Shown here: positions 1 to 9,516 of the stretch, piece by piece
Numbering within the stretch: the stretch's first letter is position 1
Layout: each line of letters begins with the position of its first letter
Assembly (NCBI RefSeq): GCF_900460345.1
Contig: NZ_UHHW01000002.1
Location: 1,054,001 to 1,118,000 of the forward strand
Direction of reading: 5' to 3'
Origin: Trueperella pyogenes
Lineage (GTDB): Bacteria; Actinomycetota; Actinomycetes; Actinomycetales; Actinomycetaceae
Length of the DNA: 64,000 nt
Translations under genes and position numbers: made by a program
The notes under the pieces: model-generated
What the model saw: only the letters and a program-made list of their open reading frames with translations
Database searches by the model: none
Told to the model about the DNA's origin: nothing

Positions 1-10
1 TTCTTTGACG

Positions 11-856
11 CTACATTCTTGAGGTCAAAATCGGGGTGACGAGGATGCCACGCGCCCCGGCGTCGTGAAGATCGTCCATCACCTTGTTCATCCGTTTGCG
101 CTCGACCATCGCGCGTACCGCCACCCACTCGTCGTCGTGCAGCGGTGAGATGGTGGGCGACTGGTAGCCCGGCGTGAGCCTGACTGCATGCTCGAGGAGG
201 TCGCGCTGGATGTCGTAGTCCATGAGGACATAGTTACGCGCCATAATCACGCCTTCAAGGCGACCATCCAGAATCTGCACATCGTGGCTGACCTCCTGGT
301 CGGCTCGCCGGATCAGGATCGCCTCCGAGCGCAGCAACGGCTCGCCGAAGACGGCCATGCCGGCAGCGCGCAAAGTGGTGCCCGTCTCGACGACGTCGGC
401 GATCGCATCCGCGACGCCGAGGCGCACAGAGCTCTCCACGGCGCCGTCCAGATGCACAACCGTCGCATCGATACTGTGTTTGGCCAGGTAGTTACTCACG
501 AGCGAATCGTAGGAGGTCGCAATGCGCTTACCTTGGAGATCATCGATCGACATCTGCTCCCCACCGGGTGCCGCAAAGCGAAACGTGGCGCGGGCAAAGC
601 CCAGACCACGATGCTCGGTGGCTGGCGCCTGCGAATCGAGGAGGAGGTCTCGTCCAGTGATACCGACGTCGACAGTGCCAGCTCCCACATACACCGCCAC
701 ATCGCGTGGGCGGATGTAAAAGAACTCGACGTCGTTTTCAGCATCGACAAGAACCAGCTCCCGTGATTCCCTGCGCTGGCGGTAGCCGGCCTCAGCCAAC
801 ATACGCGAAGCAGGGTCAGATAGCGATCCTTTATTAGGTACGGCGATGCGCAGCAT
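11..856 (-). CDS. hisG: ATP phosphoribosyltransferase HisG (long form)
   Basis: First enzyme of histidine biosynthesis: joins ATP and PRPP to give phosphoribosyl-ATP in the cytoplasm. At 281 residues it has the length of the long form, which carries its own regulatory domain. The N-terminus shows the NKGSL motif (residues 8-12), and the PRPP-binding stretch [12 protein letters not shown] is present near residue 155. The last ~75 residues fit the ACT-like domain through which histidine inhibits this family. It lies 7 bases after hisE and is probably co-transcribed with it. Identification is secure; feedback inhibition is inferred from the family. Confidence 0.96.
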   Translation of the reverse strand: MLRIAVPNKGSLSDPASRMLAEAGYRQRRESRELVLVDAENDVEFFYIRPRDVAVYVGAGTVDVGITGRDLLLDSQAPATEHRGLGFARATFRFAAPGGEQMSIDDLQGKRIATSYDSLVSNYLAKHSIDATVVHLDGAVESSVRLGVADAIADVVETGTTLRAAGMAVFGEPLLRSEAILIRRADQEVSHDVQILDGRLEGVIMARNYVLMDYDIQRDLLEHAVRLTPGYQSPTISPLHDDEWVAVRAMVERKRMNKVMDDLHDAGARGILVTPILTSRM

Positions 857-863
857 ATTTCTC

Positions 864-1127
864 CTAGAGGTAGCGGTAAACGTCGGCCAAGGTGAGCCCC
901 CGGGCGATCAGCATGAGTTGCAGATGGTACAACAGTTGGGAGGCTTCTTCTGCGAGCTCTTCGTCAGATTGGTACTCTGCCGCGATCCAGACTTCCCCAG
1001 CTTCTTCCACAATTTTCTTGCCAATGAAATGCACCCCGGCGTCAAGCTCTTTCACCGAGCCGGAGCCGCTTGGACGCGCCACCGCTTTAGCCTGCAATTC
1101 CGCAAATAGTTCTTCAAACGTTTTCAC
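864..1127 (-). CDS. hisE: Phosphoribosyl-ATP pyrophosphatase HisE
   Basis: Second step of histidine biosynthesis: removes pyrophosphate from phosphoribosyl-ATP. The 87-residue protein is a single MazG-like all-alpha domain with the acidic metal-binding run [13 protein letters not shown] followed by [10 protein letters not shown]. HisE stands alone here, not fused to HisI, as is usual in actinobacteria. It starts 32 bases after the ribY stop, with no clear terminator between, so the FMN-controlled ribXY transcript may read into hisEG. Whether hisEG also has its own promoter cannot be seen. Confidence 0.95.
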   Translation of the reverse strand: MKTFEELFAELQAKAVARPSGSGSVKELDAGVHFIGKKIVEEAGEVWIAAEYQSDEELAEEASQLLYHLQLMLIARGLTLADVYRYL

Positions 1128-1159
1128 ACAACTATCCTAACGGCTACCCAGCTTCTCCA

Positions 1160-2158
1160 TTATTTCGTCCGCGCTTCAAGAACTGCCTTTGTGTAAGCCT
1201 CGTTCACGTCCACCGGTGCCTCGAGCACGCCGGTTTCTTTGAGGAAGTCCGCCATCGCCTCCCAAGTTGCGGACTGCTGCTCGCCGAAGGCTGCGCCTCC
1301 GGTGTAAAGATCGAGCGTTGCACGCAAGACCTTTCCAGCTAACTCGCGTTTGTCGGGCTCGACAAGCGCGGGCACATATCGCTTGACGATCTCGAGCGTA
1401 CCTGGCAGATCTGCCGCAGCATCCTGCGTGGCATGGTCCATCGCCGTTAAGAACTTCGCCATCGTCTCCTTGTCAAAGCCCGCCATCGAGCCGAGCCCCA
1501 CACCGACGAGCGGTAGATCCTTCTCCACAAGTGGCAATTCCACGACGTCGATCCCGGCGTGTCGCATCGAGACGGCGTCGTTGTTGGCAAAACCGATAAT
1601 CGCGTCGACCTGCCCCGAACTCAGCGCGGCAGACTGTGTGTAGCCGATGTACTCGACCTTGAGGTCATTGAGCCCGTAAGCCTTTTGCATCGCGAGCAGC
1701 CCAAAGTAGTTCTCCCCGTACGGGCCCGGTAATCCCACTGACTTGCCCGCGAGATCGGCCGGCGAGGAGATACCGGAGTCCGCCTTCGCGATCAGGGCGA
1801 CCGGGTAGCGCTGATACATCGTCGCCCAGTTGACGACGTCGACACCGGTAGAACGCGCCTGCAGCATTTCGTCACCACCAGCGAAAACGATGTCTTCCTC
1901 ACCGGACTGAAGCGCGCCTAAAAGAGACTCTTGGGCCCCGTGATGCCGAATGGTGACCTCCAACCCCTCTTTAGCAAAGTAACCCTTCTCCAAGGCCACA
2001 TAGACGGGAGCGAATTGGACATCAGGTATGTAGGTCAGCCCAATCGTCACAGTGTTAGCTGCGGCCGCGCTTGTGGTGGCGGACGTGGGCGCGCCAGACG
2101 GCGTCGACGAACAAGCTCCAAGCAGAACGACTGCCAGGAACGCGAGTATTTTCTTCAT
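1160..2158 (-). CDS. ribY: Riboflavin-type ABC transporter substrate-binding lipoprotein (RibY)
   Basis: Extracytoplasmic binding protein of the NMT1/THI5-like family, 332 residues. It begins with a short signal peptide and a lipobox (LGAC, Cys16), so it should be anchored in the membrane as a lipoprotein. The mature part opens with TIGLTYIPDVQFAPVYVALEKGYF, broken here only by naming, typical of ThiY-like proteins; residues around GGDEMLQARSTGVDV and GLPGPYGENY fit the ligand cleft. The family binds pyrimidine or flavin-like ligands; the FMN riboswitch upstream of its partner makes riboflavin the likely ligand. The ribX stop lies just before its start (3-base gap). No ATPase gene lies in the locus. 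ThiY is the main alternative. Confidence 0.8.
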   Translation of the reverse strand: MKKILAFLAVVLLGACSSTPSGAPTSATTSAAAANTVTIGLTYIPDVQFAPVYVALEKGYFAKEGLEVTIRHHGAQESLLGALQSGEEDIVFAGGDEMLQARSTGVDVVNWATMYQRYPVALIAKADSGISSPADLAGKSVGLPGPYGENYFGLLAMQKAYGLNDLKVEYIGYTQSAALSSGQVDAIIGFANNDAVSMRHAGIDVVELPLVEKDLPLVGVGLGSMAGFDKETMAKFLTAMDHATQDAAADLPGTLEIVKRYVPALVEPDKRELAGKVLRATLDLYTGGAAFGEQQSATWEAMADFLKETGVLEAPVDVNEAYTKAVLEARTK

Positions 2159-2161
2159 GCT

Positions 2162-2923
2162 TTACCTTTCGGAGACGGCCTCAACGGCTCTGTTTTCCAC
2201 AATGAGTAAAAGAACGTAGATCACGATCGCACAGGCAGCCAAGATGACAATCGCGGCGAACATACCCGCGATGTCGTTGAGAGCCTGCGCGCCGACGAGC
2301 ACGATTCCGAGGCCCTCTCGGCCGCCGATGACCATTTCACCGACAACCGCTCCCGTGACGGAAAGCGTAAAGCCGTTGCGCAGACCAGCCACGATATTCG
2401 GCGCCGCAAGAGGAAGCTCGATCGCGCTCACCAGCCGCAGCGAACCCGCGCCGTCGAGGCGCGCAGCCCCCACAAGCTCCGGGTCGACACTTCGCACACC
2501 CACCGCCGTATTAATGACGATAGGGAAAATGACCATGATCGTACACAGCACAACAATAGGGGTCGTTCCGTATCCGACCCAGATCACGAGCAAGGGAGCG
2601 ATGGCGACGGCAGGAATAGCCTGCGACGCCGCCAAATAGGGCTGAACCGACATGGCGAGCAAGCGCACATGCGCAATCGCGAAACCTAGAGGTATACCGA
2701 TAACGGCAGCGAAGAAACATCCCAGAAATGCCTCGTAGAGGGTCTGGCGCGTCGCGTCGAAGAGGAATCCCTCGCTCAACCCATGACTGAGCCGTGCGCC
2801 CACTTTCACAGGCGACGGCAAAATCCATTGCTCAACCAGACCCAATTCGGTGGCGGCAAACCACGCGAAGAAAGCACATAAGCCGACCGTCACCGGTACG
2901 ACCCACTTCATCTGAGTTTTCAT
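2162..2923 (-). CDS. ribX: Riboflavin-type ABC transporter permease (RibX)
   Basis: Inner-membrane permease of the SsuC/ThiX/BPD_transp_1 family, 253 residues with about six membrane segments. The EAA loop for docking the ATPase is visible as ELVGAARLDGAGSLRLVSAI, followed by ELPLAAPNI. It is the first gene after an FMN riboswitch, the arrangement described for predicted RibXY riboflavin importers. The start is the ATG at 2923 because GGGAAGGG at 2928..2935 is correctly spaced as Shine-Dalgarno. The energising ATPase must be encoded elsewhere. Assignment to riboflavin rests on the riboswitch, not on the protein sequence alone. Confidence 0.82.
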   Translation of the reverse strand: MKTQMKWVVPVTVGLCAFFAWFAATELGLVEQWILPSPVKVGARLSHGLSEGFLFDATRQTLYEAFLGCFFAAVIGIPLGFAIAHVRLLAMSVQPYLAASQAIPAVAIAPLLVIWVGYGTTPIVVLCTIMVIFPIVINTAVGVRSVDPELVGAARLDGAGSLRLVSAIELPLAAPNIVAGLRNGFTLSVTGAVVGEMVIGGREGLGIVLVGAQALNDIAGMFAAIVILAACAIVIYVLLLIVENRAVEAVSER

Positions 2924-2928
2924 TCATC

Positions 2929-2995
2929 CCTTCCCATGCACGCGCCGGGAAGGACACGCGTAGCTAAACCACGCGTGAAGGCAGCATCGACTGCC
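2929..2995 (-). promoter_or_regulatory. Expression platform: three short hairpins up to the ribX Shine-Dalgarno
   Basis: Between aptamer and ribX the minus-strand RNA can form three hairpins in series: 2980..2995 (GGCAG/CTGCC), 2955..2977 (CACGCGT/ACGCGTG) and 2929..2953 (CCTTCCC/GGGAAGG). The last one buries the Shine-Dalgarno at 2928..2935. There is no U-run after any hairpin, which favours control of translation initiation over transcription termination. Pairings are read directly; the regulatory mechanism is inference. Confidence 0.6.
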
Positions 2996-3000
2996 TAAGT

Positions 3001-3115
3001 GCTCCTCCCATCCGGACTTTTACCGTCGGTTGGGGAATTTCACCCCATCAACCGGCTCCTGGGAGCCGGGTCGCGGACTTTCACCGCCGGTTCAGATTTT
3101 CACTGACCCCGGAGC
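3001..3115 (-). promoter_or_regulatory. FMN riboswitch (RFN element) upstream of ribX
   Basis: Read on the minus strand this stretch carries the conserved RFN blocks in order: GGTCAGTGAAAATCTGAACC, GGCGGTGAAAGTCCGCGACC, a variable GGCTCC/GGAGCC stem, GGGGTGAAATTCCCCAACC, GACGGTAAAAGTCCGGATGG and the closing GAGGAGC that pairs with GCTCC at the 5' side. FMN binding normally turns the downstream gene off. It sits between rpe (ends 3143) and ribX. A TATACT at 3130..3135 is a possible -10 for its transcript, with no good -35. Confidence 0.96.
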
Positions 3116-3142
3116 ATGTGCATACGCCAAGTATAAGTCTCT

Positions 3143-3805
3143 TTAGTGAGAATGTGTATGCCGGCGCGCAAGTTCACGCAGCGCCTCAACCTCCGCGTAG
3201 GCGTCCGCGGACTTGTAGACGGCCGAGCCGGCTACGAACGTATCTGCGCCGGCGTCAGCTGCAATTTCGATCGTCTTGCGTGAAATACCTCCGTCGACCT
3301 GAATCCACACGTCAAGGCCCGACTTGTTGACGGCTTCGCGTGTGCGAGCCACCTTAGGCATCATGGCTTCGATGAAGGATTGACCGCCGAAGCCGGGTTC
3401 GACGGTCATGATAAGAATCATGTCGAATTCGCCGAGGATATCGAGGTAGGGCTCGATCGGAGTGGCCGGTTTGAGCCCTAGGCCAGCGCGAACGCCCATC
3501 GACCTGAGCTCGCGTGCCAGGCGCAGCGGTGCCGCGGCGGCCTCCGCGTGGAATGTCACTGACCGCGCACCCGCCTCCGCGTATGCCGGCGCCCATCTAT
3601 CTGGATCTTCGATCATGAGGTGGGTATCCACCGGAATCTCACTGACCCCCACAATGGACTCCACAATGGGAACACCCATTGTCAGGTTTGGCACGAAATG
3701 GTTATCCATGATGTCTACGTGCGCCCAGTCTGCGTTGCGGATCTTCTTCAGCTCGCCGCGCAGGTCAGAAAAGTCACAGTTAAGGATTGACGGGGAGATT
3801 CTCAT
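3143..3805 (-). CDS. rpe: Ribulose-phosphate 3-epimerase
   Basis: Interconverts ribulose-5-phosphate and xylulose-5-phosphate in the pentose phosphate pathway. The 220-residue TIM barrel shows [10 protein letters not shown] at the N-terminus, the metal and catalytic segment [27 protein letters not shown], the phosphate loop [11 protein letters not shown] and QVDGGIS near the C-terminus. Length is normal. It follows rsmB by 20 bases and completes an fmt-rsmB-rpe operon. Its 3' end overlaps the region where the promoter for the FMN riboswitch must lie. Confidence 0.97.
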   Translation of the reverse strand: MRISPSILNCDFSDLRGELKKIRNADWAHVDIMDNHFVPNLTMGVPIVESIVGVSEIPVDTHLMIEDPDRWAPAYAEAGARSVTFHAEAAAAPLRLARELRSMGVRAGLGLKPATPIEPYLDILGEFDMILIMTVEPGFGGQSFIEAMMPKVARTREAVNKSGLDVWIQVDGGISRKTIEIAADAGADTFVAGSAVYKSADAYAEVEALRELARRHTHSH

Positions 3806-3825
3806 GGCGTCAGTCTACCGTCGCT

Positions 3826-5235
3826 TCACGAGGCTCGCTTGCGCATGAGTGCAAGAAACATCGAATCTGACTTGTGCAGATCTGGCCACAGCTGCAGGAA
3901 CGGCCCCTCACCCACGATCGCAAAGTTCGCCTGGCTGGAAGCGAGCTCACGGGCATCGAGTACGTCGACGTCGTCGCGGCCTGCAAGGAAGGTCTCCACC
4001 ACGCCCGTGGTTTCGGGCAGGTAAGGAGAACACGTGGAATAGCCGAGGACTCCGCCTGGACGCAGTGCTCGCCAACCTGATTCAAGGAGGGAAAGCTGGA
4101 GCTTAACGAGGTCGAGCGCGTCGCCAGCGTCTTTCTTCCACCTGGCTTCTGGCCGCCGCCGCAGCGCGCCGATACCTGTGCAGGGCGCGTCAATCAGCAC
4201 GCGGTCAAAGGAATCGGGCTGCTCGTCACCGATGTCCACGCCGTCGCCGAGGCGAAGCTGAACCCTGTCAGCCCACGGCGCGACGGAATCGGCGACGAGA
4301 TCAAGGCGGTGCTCGTGAAGTTCATTTGCATACACCGTGACCTGTGGGTTGCGGGCCACGAGAGTTGCGCTCTTCCCGCCTGGACCTGCACACATGTCGA
4401 GCCAACGCCCGTCGTTTCCCTCGATCGGCGCAGCCGCGAAGGTGCGTGCCACGAGCTGGGAGCCCTCGTCTTGTACACCGGCAATACCGTCTTGCACCGC
4501 AAAGATCCGGCCCGGATCGCCTCCTTTGAGGATCACCGCCGAATCGACGAGGTGGCCGGGCGCGCAGGCCAACTTTCCACGCCCGATATCTGAGCGCAGA
4601 GCGTTGATCGATATGTCGCGAGCCACCAGGGCGACGTCGGCGGGTTCGTTATCTGCTTTGAGGACCGCGATGAGATCACGCTGGGAACGACCGTGGTAGC
4701 GTAGCGCATCCACGAACGCTCGGATGATCCAGCGCGGGTGAGAAAACCAGTCGGAGAGGAAGCCTACCGAGTTGGCCTGTCCGTGTTTAGCTTTGAGTGC
4801 CTCTTGCCATTCCTTGAGAGATCTTTCTGAGACACGGCGGAGAACCGCGTTAACAAATCCCGAGGCGCCAGTGCCCACGACGTGCCGCGTGAGCATGACG
4901 GTCTCATTGATCGCGGCATGCGGCGGGGTGCGCATAGCGAGGAGCTGATGGGCACCCATCCGCAGCAAGATCTGCACGGCTACCTCGGGCGCACGATCCA
5001 TACACTGTGAAAGGATGGCATCCCAACGGCCTTGCAAACGCAGGGTGCCGTAGCACAGGTTCGTGGCGAAGGCCGCGTCTTGTTTGTTGAGGTGTCGGGA
5101 ACGGATGGCGCGCGGAAGCGCAATATTGGCATAAGCGCCGCTAAGCTCCACGTCCGACAGGACATCAAAGACTACCTCACGGGTAGCGTCCACAGCACGC
5201 CGCCCCGGACGCCATCCAGCGTTTCGCTTATTCAT
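3826..5235 (-). CDS. rsmB: 16S rRNA cytosine-C5 methyltransferase RsmB
   Basis: Methylates a cytosine of 16S rRNA (C967 in E. coli) using S-adenosylmethionine. An N-terminal NusB-like RNA-binding domain (roughly residues 15-150) precedes the Rossmann methyltransferase with the SAM motif DMCAGPGGKSATL and the two catalytic cysteines in DAPCTGIGALRRRPE and YSTCSPYLPET. The frame is open further upstream, but the ATG at 5235 overlaps the fmt stop as ATGA and starts the homologous region (MNKRNAGWRPGRRA), so I place the start there (469 residues). Confidence 0.93.
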   Translation of the reverse strand: MNKRNAGWRPGRRAVDATREVVFDVLSDVELSGAYANIALPRAIRSRHLNKQDAAFATNLCYGTLRLQGRWDAILSQCMDRAPEVAVQILLRMGAHQLLAMRTPPHAAINETVMLTRHVVGTGASGFVNAVLRRVSERSLKEWQEALKAKHGQANSVGFLSDWFSHPRWIIRAFVDALRYHGRSQRDLIAVLKADNEPADVALVARDISINALRSDIGRGKLACAPGHLVDSAVILKGGDPGRIFAVQDGIAGVQDEGSQLVARTFAAAPIEGNDGRWLDMCAGPGGKSATLVARNPQVTVYANELHEHRLDLVADSVAPWADRVQLRLGDGVDIGDEQPDSFDRVLIDAPCTGIGALRRRPEARWKKDAGDALDLVKLQLSLLESGWRALRPGGVLGYSTCSPYLPETTGVVETFLAGRDDVDVLDARELASSQANFAIVGEGPFLQLWPDLHKSDSMFLALMRKRAS

Positions 5236-6152
5236 CCTTCGCCCCCGTCGAATCTTGCGCCTGCATTCAGACCGCGCACCCAATCGGCACTGTCCATCCA
5301 GGCCTTCCCTGCCGGACCGACGTCTCCGAGCTTCACCGCTGTCGTTCCCGTCCCGACGACGACCTCCCGGCCAGCTTGAACTTCTCCCGGCTCCAAGCCC
5401 TCGATATCCGTCACAGACACAGGCCCGAGTTTGATTCGCCTGCCGGCCAGCTCTGTCCAGGCGCCAGGAGCCGGCCACCACCCACGCGTCTGTGCACATA
5501 TGGATCTTGCGGGCAGCGACCAGTCGATGCGAGCGTCTTGTGAGGTCAGCCGTGGGGCATGAGTTGGCTCCCCCACCTGGGCCTTCGGCTGCGCCGTGTC
5601 ATCCGCGATAGCCTGAATCACGTGGGAAAGCTGCGCTGCGCCGCTGACGGCAAGAACCCTAAGGAGACTCTCAGCTGTGTCCGTCTCGGATATTGGGCGC
5701 TCCTCCATCGCAAAGATAGGGCCCGTGTCGAGGCCAGCTTCAATTTGGAAAACGGCGGTCCCCGTCACACCGTCTCCGTGCGCGATCGCGTATTGGACGG
5801 GGGCCGCCCCACGCCAACGGGGAAGAAGCGAAAAGTGCAGATTGAGCCAGCCACGCGTGGGCACGTCGAGGAGCGCCTGTGGAATAAGCAGACCATAGGC
5901 GACGACGGCGATCGCATCAGGGGCGAGGTCGCGAATCTGGGCTTGAATATCGGCGTCCCGAAGCGTGACTGGCGTGAGAACCGGCAAACCTAGCTCCAAC
6001 GCACGTTGATGAACCGCTGACTTGGTCAATACGCGCTTACGCCCCACCGGGGCTGGGGCACGGGTCAACACCGCAATGACGTCATGATCCTCGTGGAGCT
6101 TGTCGAGAGCGGGTACGGCAGTATCTGGTGTTCCAGCAAAAATTAAGCGCAC
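5232..6152 (-). CDS. fmt: Methionyl-tRNA formyltransferase
   Basis: Formylates the amino group of initiator Met-tRNA using 10-formyltetrahydrofolate. The 306-residue protein starts MRLIFAGTPDTAVPALDKL, carries the catalytic Asn-His-Asp region around LNLHFSLLPRWRGAAPVQYA and ends with the C-terminal tRNA-binding barrel (from about residue 210). Upstream priA is 73 bases away; downstream it overlaps rsmB by four bases. Nothing unusual. Confidence 0.97.
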   Translation of the reverse strand: MRLIFAGTPDTAVPALDKLHEDHDVIAVLTRAPAPVGRKRVLTKSAVHQRALELGLPVLTPVTLRDADIQAQIRDLAPDAIAVVAYGLLIPQALLDVPTRGWLNLHFSLLPRWRGAAPVQYAIAHGDGVTGTAVFQIEAGLDTGPIFAMEERPISETDTAESLLRVLAVSGAAQLSHVIQAIADDTAQPKAQVGEPTHAPRLTSQDARIDWSLPARSICAQTRGWWPAPGAWTELAGRRIKLGPVSVTDIEGLEPGEVQAGREVVVGTGTTAVKLGDVGPAGKAWMDSADWVRGLNAGARFDGGEG

Positions 6153-6225
6153 CCAACCATCTTACGGGCTTTCCCACTGAGCGTCACGGTACCCGAGGTA
6201 GGAGGTCTGCCAGGTGCCGATATTG

Positions 6226-8301
6226 TCACAGTATCGGGTCGACGCTCACCCGCAAGCCTGTAGCGATGCGCTTCGCGGAAGCTTCCCGAATTGCTGTGTA
6301 TAACATGGCCGTCTTTTCTAACCGTTCACGTTCTGGGTAGCGCACATAAGCGACGACCTCTTGCCCGTCATCGTGTGGCCCAAGCACGGTCATACCTGGG
6401 ACGACGTCTTGTGCGCCGCCGGTAAGGAGTGCGTCGAGTGGGGTGTCTGCCGGCTGGTAACCTGCCTGAATTGCATTTGCTCGCACCAGCCCGAGAAAAT
6501 CGTGAAGACTCTTCCGCTCGCCACGAAGTTCTACCCAGCATGTCGTGGGCGGAAGCCCAACTGCCCTCCGCTCGTCGAGGAGGCTGACAGACCATCCCGC
6601 CATATCCCATGTGTGGAGAGCGGCCATCAGTCCAGCGGGAACATCGCCCACCACAAGCAACTTACCGCCTGCTGCCCTAGGGCGTATGTGTGCCGCTGTA
6701 TGGGCGATAGCGCGAAGAAAATGAACTTCAGCTTCGAGCCGCACAGAGCGCAAAAGATACCCGGCGTCCAACACAATTCCTGCGGCATACCCGCCTGCTA
6801 CGTGGGGCACAGCACCCGGAGTGGCCACCACGATGCGCCGCGATCCATCTAGCTCCACCGGTTCTCTTCCCACTCCGGCTACGTGGATGGGGATGCCAGC
6901 AAATGCGCGACCTACCTCCTGAGCCGTGCGCTGCGAGCCAATTCGCACCGCACGCACCTGAGTGCCCTTGCAATGGGAACAAGTGAATTGATGCGTCACC
7001 TGCGCGCATCGTGAGCATTTAAGCGGAGCACCGGGGTGTGAAATCGCGAGGTACCCGCCGCAGATAGGGCAAACGGCAAGCTCGCGACACCTATTGCAGG
7101 CAGTTACCGGAATGTAGCCGGCCCGTGGCACAAGAAAAAGAACTGGCCCATGTTCGAGGCCACTGCGGGCTACAGCAAACACGGAGGACGGCATGCGCGC
7201 CAGATCTACCCCCTCCACGCGGAAATCTTGCGCAGCCATAATCTGCGCAACTGCGCTGCGCTGCCCGCTTTTGGCCGGTGTGATCCAGCGGGCCTGACCC
7301 CGTTCGACCGTGGCGGCCAATTCTGGCGACGGCCCATAGTCGAAAGATACAAAGGAGGCACCTGCCTGTTGGGCGCGGATCGCCAGAACCTCGCGTGCGT
7401 GGACATAGGGGCTACGCCGTTCTTTGAGAGCCGAGTGGTGATCATCGGCGATCACCACCAGGCCGAGGTTCTGAACTGGTGCCCACACGGCGGCGCGCGT
7501 CCCGACGACGATGCGCGATCTGCCCGTCAAAATGCTTAAGAAAGTGGAGTAGCGAGTGGCGTGCTCCTCCTGGGAGATCACAAGTGCCGGCTTTTCGCCG
7601 ACAACCTGCGCGATCAGGTCGGCCACCTGGCGAGCCAGCACCGGAGTGGGCACGACGACGATGGCCGACTCCCCTGCCAATCGCACTGCGCTTACCAGGA
7701 AGGGCAGGAGGTGATGGAAGCGATCACGGGCCCGCATGTTCACGACTGCGCTGGGACGGCGGCCTGCCCGAATCTCGGAAGTAAATTCCAAACCGCCGAT
7801 GTAGCTCGACCAGGCGGCGTCACCTAGCTCCTGGAGGTCGCTACGGCGCGGCGGAAGGTCGAAGAACTCGCGCTCGGCACGCGCGTGGCGTTGCGGAACA
7901 GCCAGGCGCAGGCAGTCCGCCACCGGCGCCGCCTGCCTGGCAGCAACCGCACGAGCTAATTCAAACACGTCAGGATTCAACACCCGCATGGGTGAAACGA
8001 CACGGTGCAGGGGCCGCAAAGTAGCCGCGCTCGTCGTCTGTGCACGCTCGATGACAAAACCGCTGACCTTGCGTGAGCCGATCTCGACGACGACGCGCGC
8101 GCCCTCCTCCACGTCGGCTATCTTCGGCGCAATCTCATAGTCGAACAGACGATCCATGTGCGGCTGCGGCATGTCCACCAGCACTCGAGCCACTGGCCGA
8201 TCTACGGCAGAATCGACCGTGCGCGCGACGGGGCGCAGGGAGAGAAGCTCTTCCTGGTGCCCAAATTCGGGAAGTTCAAACAGCCCGTCGTCGTTCGTCA
8301 T
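6226..8301 (-). CDS. priA: PriA-like primosomal protein, helicase motifs degenerate
   Basis: Replication-restart protein N' of the actinobacterial type, 691 residues from the ATG at 8301 (an in-frame TTG four codons upstream is less likely). The N-terminal DNA-binding domain and the eight-cysteine zinc region (CNRCRELAVCPICGG ... CSRCAQVTHQFTCSHC) are intact. The place of Walker A reads RAGRRPSAVVNMRARDRF with no GxxGxGKT, and the DEEH box is replaced by VVIADDHHSALKER. The protein should therefore bind DNA and partner proteins but not unwind DNA. This loss is known for actinobacterial PriA and is not a pseudogene sign. Confidence 0.9.
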   Translation of the reverse strand: MTNDDGLFELPEFGHQEELLSLRPVARTVDSAVDRPVARVLVDMPQPHMDRLFDYEIAPKIADVEEGARVVVEIGSRKVSGFVIERAQTTSAATLRPLHRVVSPMRVLNPDVFELARAVAARQAAPVADCLRLAVPQRHARAEREFFDLPPRRSDLQELGDAAWSSYIGGLEFTSEIRAGRRPSAVVNMRARDRFHHLLPFLVSAVRLAGESAIVVVPTPVLARQVADLIAQVVGEKPALVISQEEHATRYSTFLSILTGRSRIVVGTRAAVWAPVQNLGLVVIADDHHSALKERRSPYVHAREVLAIRAQQAGASFVSFDYGPSPELAATVERGQARWITPAKSGQRSAVAQIMAAQDFRVEGVDLARMPSSVFAVARSGLEHGPVLFLVPRAGYIPVTACNRCRELAVCPICGGYLAISHPGAPLKCSRCAQVTHQFTCSHCKGTQVRAVRIGSQRTAQEVGRAFAGIPIHVAGVGREPVELDGSRRIVVATPGAVPHVAGGYAAGIVLDAGYLLRSVRLEAEVHFLRAIAHTAAHIRPRAAGGKLLVVGDVPAGLMAALHTWDMAGWSVSLLDERRAVGLPPTTCWVELRGERKSLHDFLGLVRANAIQAGYQPADTPLDALLTGGAQDVVPGMTVLGPHDDGQEVVAYVRYPERERLEKTAMLYTAIREASAKRIATGLRVSVDPIL

Positions 8302-8331
8302 GACTGTATTCAACCATGACGCTCCGACAAA

Positions 8332-9516
8332 TTAGATACTTGCTCGCAAGTGGTCTACGCGATCCGTGCGTTCCCACGTGAAATCGGGATTATTCCGGCC
8401 GAAGTGCCCGTAGGCCGACGTCGCTGCATAGATCGGACGCAGCAGGTCAAGATCGTGAATGATCGCTGCCGGGCGCAGGTCGAATACCTCACGAACTGCG
8501 CGTTCAATCCGAGCTTCGTCGATATGGTTCGTCCCAAATGTGTCCACGCGTACGGACACTGGGCGGGCGCGGCCGATCGCGTAGGCGATCTGAACCTCAC
8601 AGCGATCCGCAAGCTCGGCCGCCACGACGTTCTTTGCCACCCAGCGTGCCGCATACGCCGCAGAACGATCCACCTTCGAGGGATCCTTGCCAGAAAAAGC
8701 GCCGCCGCCGTGACGTGCCATGCCGCCGTATGTATCAACGATGATCTTTCTTCCCGTCACTCCGGCGTCGCCCTGCGGACCGCCGATAACGAAACGGCCC
8801 GACGGGTTGACCAGAACCTCCACGTTAGCGGCATCGAAACCAGATTCCGCCCCGAGAACCGGAAGAATCACATGCTCATGGATCGCTTTAGTCAACCATT
8901 CCTGTGTGACGTCCGGATCGTGTTGGGTGGAGACCACGACAGTACGAACGCCGCACGGACGGTCGCCGTCGTAATCGACAGTCACTTGGGTCTTTCCATC
9001 GGGCCGCAAGCTCGGCACAATGCCCCGCTTTCGCACCTGCGTCAGGCGCTCGGCAAGGCGGTGCGAAAGGTCAATGGGCAGCGGCATGAAGGAATCGGTC
9101 TCGTTTGTCGCGTAGCCGAACATGAGACCCTGGTCGCCGGCACCCTGGCGGTCGAGTGGGTCGACGTCGGCATCCGTGCGCGCTTCCAGTGAAGAATCGA
9201 CACCACCGGCGATGTCGGCAGACTGCTGGTCGATGGAAACCATGACGCCGCAAGAATCAGCATCAAAGCCCATATCCGATGAAGTGTAGCCGATCTCCCG
9301 AATGGCGCCGCGGATGAGCATCGGAATGTCGACGTAACCGTTCGTCGTCACTTCCCCGACAACAGCAACCAGGCCGGTCGTCACCACAGTCTCTATGGCG
9401 GCGCGAGCTTGGCGATCCTCCGCCAGGAGCGCGTCAAGGATGGTGTCGGAAATGCGATCGCATACCTTGTCCGGGTGCCCCTCGGTCACTGACTCTGAGG
9501 AAAAAAGCTTTGTCAT
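8332..9516 (-). CDS. metK: S-adenosylmethionine synthetase
   Basis: Makes S-adenosylmethionine from methionine and ATP. The 394-residue protein has the ATP-binding [17 protein letters not shown], the signature [16 protein letters not shown] and the P-loop-like [20 protein letters not shown]. Length and motifs are normal. Its ATG overlaps the coaBC stop by four bases, and priA follows 30 bases later, so coaBC-metK-priA probably form one transcript. Confidence 0.98.
   Translation of the reverse strand: MTKLFSSESVTEGHPDKVCDRISDTILDALLAEDRQARAAIETVVTTGLVAVVGEVTTNGYVDIPMLIRGAIREIGYTSSDMGFDADSCGVMVSIDQQSADIAGGVDSSLEARTDADVDPLDRQGAGDQGLMFGYATNETDSFMPLPIDLSHRLAERLTQVRKRGIVPSLRPDGKTQVTVDYDGDRPCGVRTVVVSTQHDPDVTQEWLTKAIHEHVILPVLGAESGFDAANVEVLVNPSGRFVIGGPQGDAGVTGRKIIVDTYGGMARHGGGAFSGKDPSKVDRSAAYAARWVAKNVVAAELADRCEVQIAYAIGRARPVSVRVDTFGTNHIDEARIERAVREVFDLRPAAIIHDLDLLRPIYAATSAYGHFGRNNPDFTWERTDRVDHLRASI

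Noticed and set aside
3001..3115. TPP riboswitch, suggested by the thiamine-like transporter
   Set aside because: The conserved blocks are those of the RFN/FMN element; no CTGAGA or ACCTGA thi-box is present.
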